Source of the DNA: Tannerella sp.
Lineage (GTDB): Bacteria > Bacteroidota > Bacteroidia > Bacteroidales > Tannerellaceae
Assembly: GCA_031272655.1 (NCBI GenBank)
Contig: JAISTJ010000007.1
Coordinates: forward strand, 1-15,603
Length of the DNA: 15,603 bases
Direction of reading: 5' to 3'
Positions 6,373 to 13,725 of the stretch are shown piece after piece. Within the stretch, counting starts at the first letter, position 1, and the number at the start of each line of letters is the position of its first letter. The notes under the pieces were generated by a model. That model was not told the DNA's origin. It was given only the letters and a program-made list of their open reading frames with translations, and ran no database searches. The position numbers were made by a program, and so were the translations under genes.

Positions 6373-7920
6373 ATGAACACATTAAGTATAGGAATCATTG
6401 TAATATTGTACATGTTTGTACTCGCGTGGCTTGGCTGGTTAGGCTACAAGCGCACGAAGAACGCCGACGACTATCTGCTCGGCGGGAGGTCTATTAACCC
6501 CATCATCATGGCGTTGTCGTATGGTGCGACGTTCATCTCGGCGTCGGCTATTGTCGGTTTTGGCGGCGTGGCGGCAACCTTCGGCATGGGCATTCAGTGG
6601 CTTTGCCTGCTCAACATGCTTATGGGCGTCATCATAGCGTTCATCTTCTTCGGACGGCGGACGCGCAAGATGGGCGAGAAATACCGCGCCAACACGTTCC
6701 CGCAGTTTCTGGGTCTGCATTACGGCTCGCGGACGGTGCAGGTATTCATGGCGACGGTAATCTTCCTCGGCATGCCGCTCTACACCGCCGTAGTGATGAA
6801 GGGCGGGGCTGTCTTCCTCGAACAGATGTTCAGCATGGACTACAACCTTGCGCTGCTCGTCTTCACGCTGATAGTAGCCGCGTATGTCATCACCGGCGGC
6901 ATCAAAGGCGTTATGTACACCGACGCTTTTCAGGCGGTTATTATGTTTTTGTGCATGCTGTTCCTGCTCTTCGGTTTCTATCGGACGATAGGGATGGGTT
7001 TCACGGAAGCCAACCGCGCATTGTCGGACATAGCCTCGCTTGTGCCGGAAAGGTTTCGCGCCATAGGTCATCAAGGCTGGACGGCGATGCCCGTTTCCGG
7101 TTCGCCGCAGTGGTTCACCCTTATTACTTCCCTCGTTCTCGGCGTCGGTATAGGTTGCCTTGCGCAGCCGCAGCTCGTAGTACGGTTTATGATGGTCAAA
7201 AGCGCCAAGCAGCTTAACCGCGGAGTGTTGATAGGATGCGTGTTCATCGCTATCACCGTAGGCGCTATCTATCACGTAGGGGCGCTGTCGAACTTGTTCT
7301 TTCTCAAACACGACGGGGTCGTTGCTTCGGAGGTGATAAAGGATATGGACAAGATAATCCCGCTGTTCATCAACCGCGCCATGCCGCAGTGGTTCGGCGC
7401 GTTCTTTATGCTGTGCATTATTTCGGCGAGCATGTCCACCCTTAGCGCGCTGTTTCACACTATGGGCGCGGCTTTCGGTTCGGACGTCTTTCCGCGTCTT
7501 GGTCGTCGTCGCGACGCCAACTCCACTCTCGGCGTCCGCATCGGCGTACTGTTCTCTATATTAGTAAGTTACATTATATGCTACGTACTCAGCGCGGGTA
7601 TCATTGCACGCGGCACGGCGCTCTTTATGGGCGTTTGCGCCGTAACGTTCCTGCCGGCTTATTTCTGCGCTCTCTACTGGAAGCGCGCCACCCGTCAAGG
7701 CGCTTTGGCAAGTCTATGGACAGGTCTTGCCGTCAGCCTCTTCGCGATGCTGTTTCTGCACCGCGCCGAAGCCGCCCCTGTCGGGCTGTGCCGCATGCTT
7801 ACAGGGCAGGATGTGCTGATTGACGTCTATCCATGGTTCGCTATCGACCCGATAGTCTTTGCCCTGCCGCTCTCGGTGGTGGCAATGGTGGTGGGGAGTT
7901 TGATGAAACGACAGACATGA
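6373..7920 (+). CDS. Sodium:solute symporter (SSS family)
   Basis: A 515-residue polytopic inner-membrane protein of the solute:sodium symporter family (TC 2.A.21, LeuT-like fold), which drives uptake of sugars, amino acids or other small solutes with the sodium gradient. It starts with a first helix (LSIGIIVILYMFVLAWLGW) and the YKRTKNADDYLLGGRSI loop typical of the family. It then shows ALSYGATFISASAIVGFGG in the TM2 region and the signature ITGGIKGVMYTDAFQAVIM. About 13 hydrophobic segments follow the family layout. The ATG at 6373 is chosen over an in-frame ATG at 6322 because the latter lies inside the small accessory gene and adds a hydrophilic tail. Substrate not identifiable. Its stop TGA overlaps the sigma-factor ATG (ATGA, 7917-7920). 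Confidence 0.93.
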   Translation: MNTLSIGIIVILYMFVLAWLGWLGYKRTKNADDYLLGGRSINPIIMALSYGATFISASAIVGFGGVAATFGMGIQWLCLLNMLMGVIIAFIFFGRRTRKMGEKYRANTFPQFLGLHYGSRTVQVFMATVIFLGMPLYTAVVMKGGAVFLEQMFSMDYNLALLVFTLIVAAYVITGGIKGVMYTDAFQAVIMFLCMLFLLFGFYRTIGMGFTEANRALSDIASLVPERFRAIGHQGWTAMPVSGSPQWFTLITSLVLGVGIGCLAQPQLVVRFMMVKSAKQLNRGVLIGCVFIAITVGAIYHVGALSNLFFLKHDGVVASEVIKDMDKIIPLFINRAMPQWFGAFFMLCIISASMSTLSALFHTMGAAFGSDVFPRLGRRRDANSTLGVRIGVLFSILVSYIICYVLSAGIIARGTALFMGVCAVTFLPAYFCALYWKRATRQGALASLWTGLAVSLFAMLFLHRAEAAPVGLCRMLTGQDVLIDVYPWFAIDPIVFALPLSVVAMVVGSLMKRQT

Positions 7921-8435
7921 AATCGGGCAATGACTTCGATCGCTGGTTTCGCCTTTTCGTTAACGGCTATCGCGATAAGGTTACCCGCTTTGTGTCGCTT
8001 TTTGTGAACGACAGAATGACGTGTGAAGAAGTAGCATCGGACGTCTTTGTCAGCGTTTGGCAACATCGCGATGAAATTCCCGAAATAGAACATATTGATA
8101 ATTACCTGTTTATCATAGCAAAAAACAAAGCCCTCAACAGGTTAAGACTTGAGAAACATGTGAATATAGACATAGACGACATTGATGCCGACGCTTTTTG
8201 TTTTACCGACACCACCCCCGAATCCATCTATATCTCGAAAGAGATAGCTGAAGAACTCAACCGCGCCATCAACGAGTTGCCATCGCGCACCCGTATGGCG
8301 TTCATGTTAGTCCGCGAACAGAAGAAGACCTATAACGAAGCCGCCGAAATTCTTTCCGTCTCCCCCAAAACCATAGAAAAACAGGTAACCTCAGCCACCA
8401 CCAAACTTCGCGAGAAGTTGAAACATCTCAGATAA
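7917..8435 (+). CDS. ECF-type RNA polymerase sigma factor
   Basis: A 172-residue ECF sigma-70 factor of the Bacteroidetes SusC/FecR-associated type. Region 2 spans about residues 19-80 and includes CEEVASDVFVSVWQHRDEI and the DNYLFIIAKNKALNRLR helix that contacts the -10 element. Region 4 spans about 112-168 with ELPSRTRMAFMLVREQKKTYNEAAEILSVS split around a helix-turn-helix (YNEAAEILSVSPKTIEKQV) that reads the -35 element. The ATG at 7917 overlaps the symporter stop as ATGA; an earlier in-frame ATG at 7833 would read a Gly-rich stretch inside the symporter gene and is rejected. The expected partner is the FecR protein encoded from 9179, and the expected target is the susCD promoter. The 3' end overlaps the convergent toxin gene by 8 bases. 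Confidence 0.93.
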   Translation: MKSGNDFDRWFRLFVNGYRDKVTRFVSLFVNDRMTCEEVASDVFVSVWQHRDEIPEIEHIDNYLFIIAKNKALNRLRLEKHVNIDIDDIDADAFCFTDTTPESIYISKEIAEELNRAINELPSRTRMAFMLVREQKKTYNEAAEILSVSPKTIEKQVTSATTKLREKLKHLR

Positions 8436-8757
8436 ATTCTTTTGCAATTTTCTCATATTCAAAATCTTGCATCGTGGAAAGTTCGCTTTTATCATAAATA
8501 TCAATTAGTAAAACATCATTAGGAACAGTCCGCAAAAAGAAATTATAGATAATGACTCTTGCTCCTCCGCTTTTTCCTTTGTGTTTCGATTCTATTGCCA
8601 TACGAACTTTGTAAAACCCGCCACCAAGATCTTCTCCCATTTCCTGATTTTCGCAAAAATCTCTCTTGAATTTTTCAAAATCAGCTTTCAATGAAGGATA
8701 TTTCTTGTACAATCGCTTGAACGATTTTTTAAATTTCGGAGTTGGTATGAAATTTAT
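8428..8757 (-). CDS. RelE/ParE-type toxin, start codon abnormal
   Basis: Small basic protein of the type II toxin RelE/ParE superfamily, the Bacteroidetes form with KKYPSLKADFEKF near the N-terminus, SKHKGKSGGARVI in the middle and LLIDIYDKSE near the end. Such toxins usually cleave mRNA on the ribosome. Homology-like sequence begins upstream of any standard start: in frame from 8757 the residues read INFIPTPKFKKSFKRLY before KKYPSL, where relatives typically have a methionine near the start. The codon at 8757-8755 is ATA, directly preceded by an AAGGAA Shine-Dalgarno-like run. There is no ATG or GTG in this frame between the preceding stop (8778-8776) and the conserved body. The first usual alternative is TTG at 8712, which would remove about 15 residues. 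Coordinates assume the ATA position (109 residues). The gene is either read from a rare start or inactivated by loss of its ATG. Confidence 0.7.
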   Translation of the reverse strand: MNFIPTPKFKKSFKRLYKKYPSLKADFEKFKRDFCENQEMGEDLGGGFYKVRMAIESKHKGKSGGARVIIYNFFLRTVPNDVLLIDIYDKSELSTMQDFEYEKIAKEFI

Positions 8758-8770
8758 TTCCTTTCCCTTA

Positions 8771-8995
8771 CTATTTCAAGGAAGACAGAAAACTGTCCAT
8801 ATTTTGATATTTTGATGAACCATGTGCCTGAATATCAGCAATCATTCTACTTGCAGTGCGCATATTTGCACGTATCTCCGCACGTTCTTTTTCATGTTCG
8901 GACTTCACCCTGAACAGCCCTGATGACAGCAATCCTTCGATAAGTTGCCTGACAGTGCTGTTACGAGCATTATATTCCAATGTCAACGTTGCCAT
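8771..8995 (-). CDS. Antitoxin of the RelE-type module
   Basis: A 74-residue protein starting MATLTLEYNARNSTVRQLIE, a form common to short antitoxins paired with Bacteroidetes RelE/ParE toxins. The N-terminal strand (ATLTLEYNA) followed by helices would suit a dimerising DNA-binding part. The C-terminal half (residues 33-74) is charged and probably flexible, as expected for the toxin-wrapping segment. It lies 13 bases upstream of the likely toxin start, in the usual antitoxin-first order. It has its own well-formed promoter at 9022-9052 and would be expected to repress it. Assignment rests mainly on context and on the N-terminal pattern. Confidence 0.7.
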   Translation of the reverse strand: MATLTLEYNARNSTVRQLIEGLLSSGLFRVKSEHEKERAEIRANMRTASRMIADIQAHGSSKYQNMDSFLSSLK

Positions 8996-9021
8996 AATAA
9001 ATTCTTTAAAATTTTACGCCG

Positions 9022-9052
9022 CAAAGATAACCATTTAGTTATTACCAACAAA
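9022..9052 (-). promoter_or_regulatory. Complete promoter of the toxin-antitoxin operon
   Basis: On the minus strand, TTTG (9052-9049), 19 bases, then TATCTTTG (9029-9022) match the Bacteroidetes -33/-7 consensus with ideal spacing. Transcription would begin near 9018, about 23 bases before the antitoxin ATG at 8995. Confidence 0.75.
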
Positions 9053-9055
9053 TTT

Positions 9056-9130
9056 TTTTGAAAAATTTTCGCTCACCGATGGGGGATTTTGAAAAATTCG
9101 GTGTCTTTAGGGATGTAGGGGATTGTTTTA
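9056..9130 (+). promoter_or_regulatory. Repeat- and hairpin-rich region upstream of fecR, possible promoter
   Basis: The sequence TTTTGAAAAATT occurs twice (9056-9067 and 9087-9098), 31 bases apart. A related pair GATGGGGGATTTTG (9078-9091) and GATGTAGGGGATTG (starting 9113) follows. CACCGA (9074-9079) pairs with TCGGTG (9098-9103), with an inner ATTTT/AAAAT pairing. No TAnnTTTG box is present on this strand, so fecR may be read from an ECF-type promoter here; GGGGGATTTT followed by GTGTCTTTA is the best candidate. The rest of the gap, to 9178, shows no further recognisable signal. Confidence 0.35.
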
Positions 9131-9178
9131 AAGTTCCGTTAAGGAAGAAAGCCGTGAAGCAATCGCATTAAAACAAAC

Positions 9179-10150
9179 ATGATGACAGACGACGAATTAG
9201 ACGAATTGATATCAAAGTCGCTTGCGGGCGAGGCGGATGAGCGAGAGAAATCGCTCATCAAGGAATTCTTGCGCGAAAGTGATGATAACACCCTCACGTA
9301 CAATAAGATACGCGAATACTGGAATGCAGGCGTAAGCCTCGACCAAAGTTTCTCGGAGGCAGTCGCACGGAAAGCGTTTGCCGAAATCGGCAAAGAACAC
9401 CGGCGTATAGAGCGCCGGTGTATCGCGTTGAACTTCTGGCGCGCGGCGGCGGCCGTCCTGCTGCTTATCACCACCGGCATGGCTTTGTATTTCGGCACCC
9501 ATCCCGCGCGTACATATACTTATTATGCAACGCAAAACAACATCGCCAACTATACGCTCGACGACGGCACACACGTCAAACTGAACCAACACAGCGCCAT
9601 AGCTTTCGCTGACAACTACGGCAAGAAAAAACGCATCGTAGAACTTCAGGGCGAAGCCTTTTTCGATGTAACCAGAGACCGGCAAAAACAATTTACGGTC
9701 AAGACGCAGGACACAGAGACGAAGGTTTTGGGCACGCGATTCAACGTCCGCTCAGATGAAGACGCCAAGCAGGTAACGGTAACGCTCGTGAAAGGCTCAG
9801 TGAGGTTTGAAGCCGCCAACTGCCAACAAACACTGAAGCCGAACGAAGAACTCGTTTACAATGCGACAACCGGCAAATACGACAAGCAAAAAACTGATAT
9901 TCAGTATAATACTGCATGGACAGAAGGAAGATATTTTTATCAGGACATTCCTTTCGGCGAACTGCTGAAGAAACTTGAACACATATACAGCGTAAAGATT
10001 GAACTGCACGACGCCACGCTGCAAGGGCGCTCCATCACCACCTCGCTGATGACAAGCAGCACGGTAACGGAAACCCTTGAAGCCTTGCAAGACAAACTGA
10101 GATTCAGATACAAAGAGGAAAACGGAACGGTAACGATAACAAAAAAATAA
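9179..10150 (+). CDS. FecR-family anti-sigma factor / transmembrane signal transducer
   Basis: A 323-residue inner-membrane protein that holds or activates a partner ECF sigma factor. Residues 1-80 form the cytoplasmic sigma-binding part (ELDELISKSLAGEADEREK, then helices). A single membrane helix lies at about 86-106 (FWRAAAAVLLLITTGMALYFG). The periplasmic FecR domain follows at about 125-210 (DDGTHVKLNQHSAI, VELQGEAFFDVTRD, TKVLGTRFNVRS, VTLVKGSVRFE). The C-terminal DUF4974 domain at about 253-323 (YQDIPFGELLKKLEHIYSVKI ... LQDKLRFRYKEENGTVTI) is the part thought to contact the STN domain of SusC. Length and domain order are normal. The start is ATG 9179, or the adjacent ATG 9182. The likely sigma partner is the gene at 7917-8435, from which it is separated by a toxin-antitoxin module. 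Confidence 0.93.
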   Translation: MMTDDELDELISKSLAGEADEREKSLIKEFLRESDDNTLTYNKIREYWNAGVSLDQSFSEAVARKAFAEIGKEHRRIERRCIALNFWRAAAAVLLLITTGMALYFGTHPARTYTYYATQNNIANYTLDDGTHVKLNQHSAIAFADNYGKKKRIVELQGEAFFDVTRDRQKQFTVKTQDTETKVLGTRFNVRSDEDAKQVTVTLVKGSVRFEAANCQQTLKPNEELVYNATTGKYDKQKTDIQYNTAWTEGRYFYQDIPFGELLKKLEHIYSVKIELHDATLQGRSITTSLMTSSTVTETLEALQDKLRFRYKEENGTVTITKK

Positions 10151-10190
10151 AAAAAGAGCCTGACTTATTGGGGAATAGGGCGAGGCTCTT
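10141..10190 (-). terminator. Intrinsic terminator, strongest on the minus strand
   Basis: AAGAGCCT (10154-10161) pairs perfectly with AGGCTCTT (10183-10190) around a 21-base loop. On the minus strand the stem runs straight into T5-A-T7 (10153-10141), a textbook U-tract that extends into the 3' end of fecR. On the + strand the stem is followed only by CTTTTG, a weaker tract. It can therefore end fecR transcripts, but it looks built to end a minus-strand RNA coming from the fecR-susC gap. Confidence 0.8.
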
Positions 10191-10301
10191 CTTTTGAAAA
10201 GAATTGTTCAAACGGAACAGGTTTGAAGATATTAAACTTTAACAAGGCTCAGAAACTTGTTAAGATCGGTATCCAAACAAGTCCGCATTGTAACAAATCG
10301 G
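10147..10301 (-). ncRNA. Predicted antisense small RNA over the susC leader
   Basis: A minus-strand transcription unit of about 155 nt is bounded by a complete promoter (10335-10305) and a strong intrinsic terminator (10190-10141). Between them are about 38 nt of unstructured 5' end and then two perfect hairpins. The first pairs TTAACAAG (10239-10246) with CTTGTTAA (10256-10263) around a 9-nt loop. The second pairs TTCAAAC (10207-10213) with GTTTGAA (10221-10227) around a 7-nt loop. The terminator hairpin is the third. No ORF of note is present. The RNA would be complementary to the 5' leader of susC mRNA. Published work on Bacteroides described cis-antisense RNAs (DonS type) placed upstream of susC genes controlled by ECF sigma/anti-sigma pairs and repressing them. 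This arrangement is the same, but the ends given here are predictions. Confidence 0.65.
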
Positions 10302-10304
10302 CCG

Positions 10305-10335
10305 CAAAGATAACTATTTTTTAAATAAAGACAAA
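10305..10335 (-). promoter_or_regulatory. Complete minus-strand promoter touching the susC start codon
   Basis: On the minus strand, TTTG (10335-10332), exactly 19 bases, then TATCTTTG (10312-10305). The -33 box directly abuts the susC ATG at 10336. The stretch GTTATCTTTGCGGC (10314-10301) is identical over 14 bases to the toxin-antitoxin promoter at 9031-9018. The predicted start is near 10301, running away from susC toward fecR. Confidence 0.75.
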
Positions 10336-13300
10336 ATGAGAAACAAAAGAAAATTAAAAAATTATCTGACAAGAGGTACTATCCTGCTTGTCTGGTTGCT
10401 CTCAACTGTCATTGCGCAGGCGCAGCAACCCGTTAAAGAAGTGAGAAAAAACTTTGCGGCAAAGAACATTGCCGTCAGCGAACTCATCAAGCGGCTCGGG
10501 GTCGAGTACCCCTATTCGTTCTTCATCGCCGACAAAGAAGCCGCCGAAGTAAAGGTCTCGGTTGAAGCCAAAGACGCCACGGCCGAGCAAGTACTAACCC
10601 AAGCCTTCATCGGAAAAGATCTGTCGTTCGTCAGGAAAGACAAGAGCATCACTATCTCGCTGAAAGCCAAACAACAACAGGTGCAGCAGCAACAGCGGAC
10701 GGACAAACCAATCACCGGCAAAGTCCTTGACGCCACCGGCGAGCCTCTCGTAGGCGCCTCCATTCGCGAGAAAGGCACCGAAAACGGCAACATCTCCGAC
10801 GCCAACGGCAACTTCACCCTCAACTTGCCCCCGAACGCTGTGTTGCAGATATCCTATATCGGATATGTAACACAGGAAATACCCGTCGGCAGTCAAACAA
10901 CCTTCAACATCACGCTTCAGGAAGACGCCACAGCACTGGACGAAGTAGTCGTTGTGGGCTACGGCACGCAGAAAAAAGTGAACCTTACAGGTTCGGTGGC
11001 TTCTGTTAAAGGTAACGAGTTAGTTAAATCGCCTGTTGCAAGCACCGTAAACACTTTGGCGGGAAGGCTGCCCGGATTGGTGATCAAGCAGACTAATGGC
11101 GCCCCCGGAATGGATCAGGCAAGTATAAACATCAGGAATTTCGGAAGCGCTCTTATCCTTGTTGATGGCTCCGAACAGTCGTTTAACAACATTGATCCCA
11201 ATGAAATAGAATCTATTTCAATACTTAAAGACGCTTCGGCTGCTATCTATGGCGCAAGAGCCGGTAATGGAGTTATTTTAGTACAAACAAAACGAGGCGC
11301 ATCCGGCAAACCTGTTATCAGCATAAATAGTTCATACACAGGTCAGGCATATACCAATTTCCCTGAACAAGTCAATGCGGGACAGTATGCGACTCTTTAT
11401 CGCGAAACGCAGATCAATTCCGGCGTAGCAGAAAAAAATCTTCGTTATTCGGAAGAAGATATAGCTAAATACTTTGCCGGAACCGACCCTGCATATCCTA
11501 ATACTAACTGGTTGGATTTCTGCCTGAAAAACTGGGCGCCTCAACATCAGCATAATATTTCGATTGCAGGCGGTACGGATGCCGTAAGATATTACACCTT
11601 TTTCAGTTATTTAGATCAGGGCGGTATATGGAAAGTAGCTGAAGGTCATAAAGAAAACACTTATTATGACCGTTTCAATGTGCGCTCAAATTTAGATATC
11701 AGCATTACATCACAACTGACGGCATCATTTGATCTGTCGGCAATTAAAGAGACCGTCAGCCAGACGCCGCGACCGGGAGGCGACAACAATGAATGGGCTT
11801 GGATGGACTTGTTCAACTCTTTTCCCACTTATCCTTCATCTTTTCCCGATAAATCAAAGGTGCCGCAAACCGGCATGGGAGACTTTAACCCGATACTTAA
11901 TCCCGACGAGAATCTTATCGGATATAACCGGAACAAGAAAACGTCTATAAATGGCTCAATAACACTTGATTATAAGATAAAGCCCATAACAGGTCTCGGC
12001 GCTAAGGTTAAGTTCAATTATTATCAACTTATGCAGGACAAAAAAGTGTGGCTGAAGCAAGTAGAGACTTACAGGTGGAATCAGGCGTCAGACACTTATT
12101 CGCTGGTTTTCAGATGGAATCCGAGCAGTTTAGACAACTATTATTATAGCAATCAGACTATTACAGGGCAAGCCTCGTTGTATTATGATCGCATTTTTGA
12201 CAACAAACATACTGTGAACGCCCTTTTGTTGTTTGAAGCGATGGATTATTATAACAAGTCGTTACAAGGCAGCAGGATCAATTACGTTACCTCGGCGATT
12301 GATGAATTATTTGCCGGATCAACTGTTGATCAAACAGCTACCGGAAGCGCAAATCAGTCTTCACGAGAAAGTCTTGTAGGCAGGGTTCATTACGATTATC
12401 TCGGCAAGTATTTGCTTGAAGCCACATTCCGTTATGACGGCTCACCCAATTTCCCCAAAGACAAGCGTTGGGGCTTTTTCCCGAGTATTTCGGCCGGTTG
12501 GCGACTATCGGAAGAAAGTTTTATGAAAACGCCATGGTTAGATAACTTGAAGATACGTGGAGGCTACAGTAAAACCGGTTACGACGGGGTTGGCGCTTAT
12601 CAATATCTTGCAGGGTTCGTATTTTCAGGTCTTTATGTTGTTGATGGAACAGAAACTTCAACTTTGACAACAACAGGAATTCCTAATCCGAATATCACTT
12701 GGGAAACGATGACGCTGACGAATATCGGTCTTGATTTTTCAGTGTTCAAAGGAAAGCTTTATGGCGAAGCAGATGTATTTCAACGCCTTAGGGATGGCAT
12801 GCTTGCTACACGAACAGCTGCCCTGCCTAATACTTTCGGAGCCTCTTTGCCTTCGGAAAATATTAACAGTCAGGTAGCTAAAGGTTACGAATTATTGCTT
12901 GGCACAAGAGGTAAAATCGGTGATTTCAAGTATGATATTAGCGGAAATATCTCATATTCAAGGGCGAAATGGAAACATTATGAACAAGTGGAATATACCG
13001 ATCCGGATGAAATAAGGCGCTATCAACTTTCCGGCAAGTATATTGACCAAGGTTGGGGTTTAGTCAGTGATGGATTATTTACATCACAGGAAGAAATTGA
13101 TAATCTTGGTTATAACATGGATAATCAGAATAATAAGACTTTGAATCCGGGCGACATCAAATATCTTGATCTTAACAACGACGGTGTGATCAACTGGAAA
13201 GATGAGAGGGTAATTAACAACGGCGGAACGCCGCATACAATGTATGGGTTAAACCTGTTATTAGGTTATAAGGGGTTTGATTTCAGTTTGTTAGTGCAAG

Positions 13301-13713
13301 GAGCGGGTAATTTCAGCGTTACTTTGTTGGGAGCTAACATTTGTATTGACTCCGACCGTCCTGCATACAAAGTTGTATGGGATGAGAGATGGACTCCTGA
13401 AAACAACAACAAAAATGCTATTATCCCCCGCCAGAGATTCTCTCAATACACGAATGTATGGACTTCCGATTATTGGGTTAAAGACGTTACTTACCTGAGG
13501 TTGAAAAATCTTGATTTGGGCTACAATTTCCCGACCAAACTTGTGAAACCAATAGGTATTTCCAATCTAAGGCTTTATGTATCAGGAACTAATCTGATGA
13601 CACTGTGCGGAATAACCAAATATGGTTTCGATCCTGAATCGCCAACTTCAAATCGAGGTTGGAGCTATCCTATTATGAAAACTGTAACGGCAGGACTTAA
13701 TGTTAAATTTTGA
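10336..13713 (+). CDS. SusC-like TonB-dependent outer-membrane transporter with STN signalling domain
   Basis: A 1125-residue SusC/RagA-family protein that imports oligomeric or complexed nutrients through the outer membrane with energy from TonB. The signal peptide ends at about residue 29 (VIAQAQ). Residues 33-109 form an STN domain, the secretin/TonB short N-terminal domain found in transporters that signal through FecR and an ECF sigma factor. A Gln-rich linker (111-120) leads to a carboxypeptidase-regulatory-like domain (125-197, ITGKVLDATGEPLVGASI and SYIGYVTQ). Next come the TonB-box region DEVVVVGYGTQKK (202-214) and the plug, with LVDGSEQSFNNIDPNEIES and ILKDASAAIYGARAGNGVI at 297-314. 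The beta-barrel ends in a terminal Phe suited to BAM recognition. susD follows after 12 bases. Base composition falls from above 50% to near 42% GC beyond about position 11130. Confidence 0.96.
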   Translation: MRNKRKLKNYLTRGTILLVWLLSTVIAQAQQPVKEVRKNFAAKNIAVSELIKRLGVEYPYSFFIADKEAAEVKVSVEAKDATAEQVLTQAFIGKDLSFVRKDKSITISLKAKQQQVQQQQRTDKPITGKVLDATGEPLVGASIREKGTENGNISDANGNFTLNLPPNAVLQISYIGYVTQEIPVGSQTTFNITLQEDATALDEVVVVGYGTQKKVNLTGSVASVKGNELVKSPVASTVNTLAGRLPGLVIKQTNGAPGMDQASINIRNFGSALILVDGSEQSFNNIDPNEIESISILKDASAAIYGARAGNGVILVQTKRGASGKPVISINSSYTGQAYTNFPEQVNAGQYATLYRETQINSGVAEKNLRYSEEDIAKYFAGTDPAYPNTNWLDFCLKNWAPQHQHNISIAGGTDAVRYYTFFSYLDQGGIWKVAEGHKENTYYDRFNVRSNLDISITSQLTASFDLSAIKETVSQTPRPGGDNNEWAWMDLFNSFPTYPSSFPDKSKVPQTGMGDFNPILNPDENLIGYNRNKKTSINGSITLDYKIKPITGLGAKVKFNYYQLMQDKKVWLKQVETYRWNQASDTYSLVFRWNPSSLDNYYYSNQTITGQASLYYDRIFDNKHTVNALLLFEAMDYYNKSLQGSRINYVTSAIDELFAGSTVDQTATGSANQSSRESLVGRVHYDYLGKYLLEATFRYDGSPNFPKDKRWGFFPSISAGWRLSEESFMKTPWLDNLKIRGGYSKTGYDGVGAYQYLAGFVFSGLYVVDGTETSTLTTTGIPNPNITWETMTLTNIGLDFSVFKGKLYGEADVFQRLRDGMLATRTAALPNTFGASLPSENINSQVAKGYELLLGTRGKIGDFKYDISGNISYSRAKWKHYEQVEYTDPDEIRRYQLSGKYIDQGWGLVSDGLFTSQEEIDNLGYNMDNQNNKTLNPGDIKYLDLNNDGVINWKDERVINNGGTPHTMYGLNLLLGYKGFDFSLLVQGAGNFSVTLLGANICIDSDRPAYKVVWDERWTPENNNKNAIIPRQRFSQYTNVWTSDYWVKDVTYLRLKNLDLGYNFPTKLVKPIGISNLRLYVSGTNLMTLCGITKYGFDPESPTSNRGWSYPIMKTVTAGLNVKF

Positions 13714-13725
13714 AAATTATTGATT

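Noticed and set aside
6439..7458. Long open frame on the minus strand opposite the symporter (about 339 codons)
   Set aside because: The translation is rich in His, Arg and Glu with no domain pattern, as expected for the reverse of a hydrophobic membrane protein gene.
7833..7916. Upstream extension of the sigma factor from ATG 7833
   Set aside because: The extra 28 residues are the out-of-frame reading of the symporter C-terminus. The ATGA overlap at 7917 is the natural start.
10666..10700. CAA/CAG-rich stretch in susC as a possible frameshift or slippage site
   Set aside because: It encodes a Gln-rich linker between two domains and the frame is intact on both sides.
13720..13725. TTG start for susD two codons before the ATG
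   Set aside because: It adds only Met-Ile before a good signal sequence, and the ATG at 13726 suits lipoprotein export.
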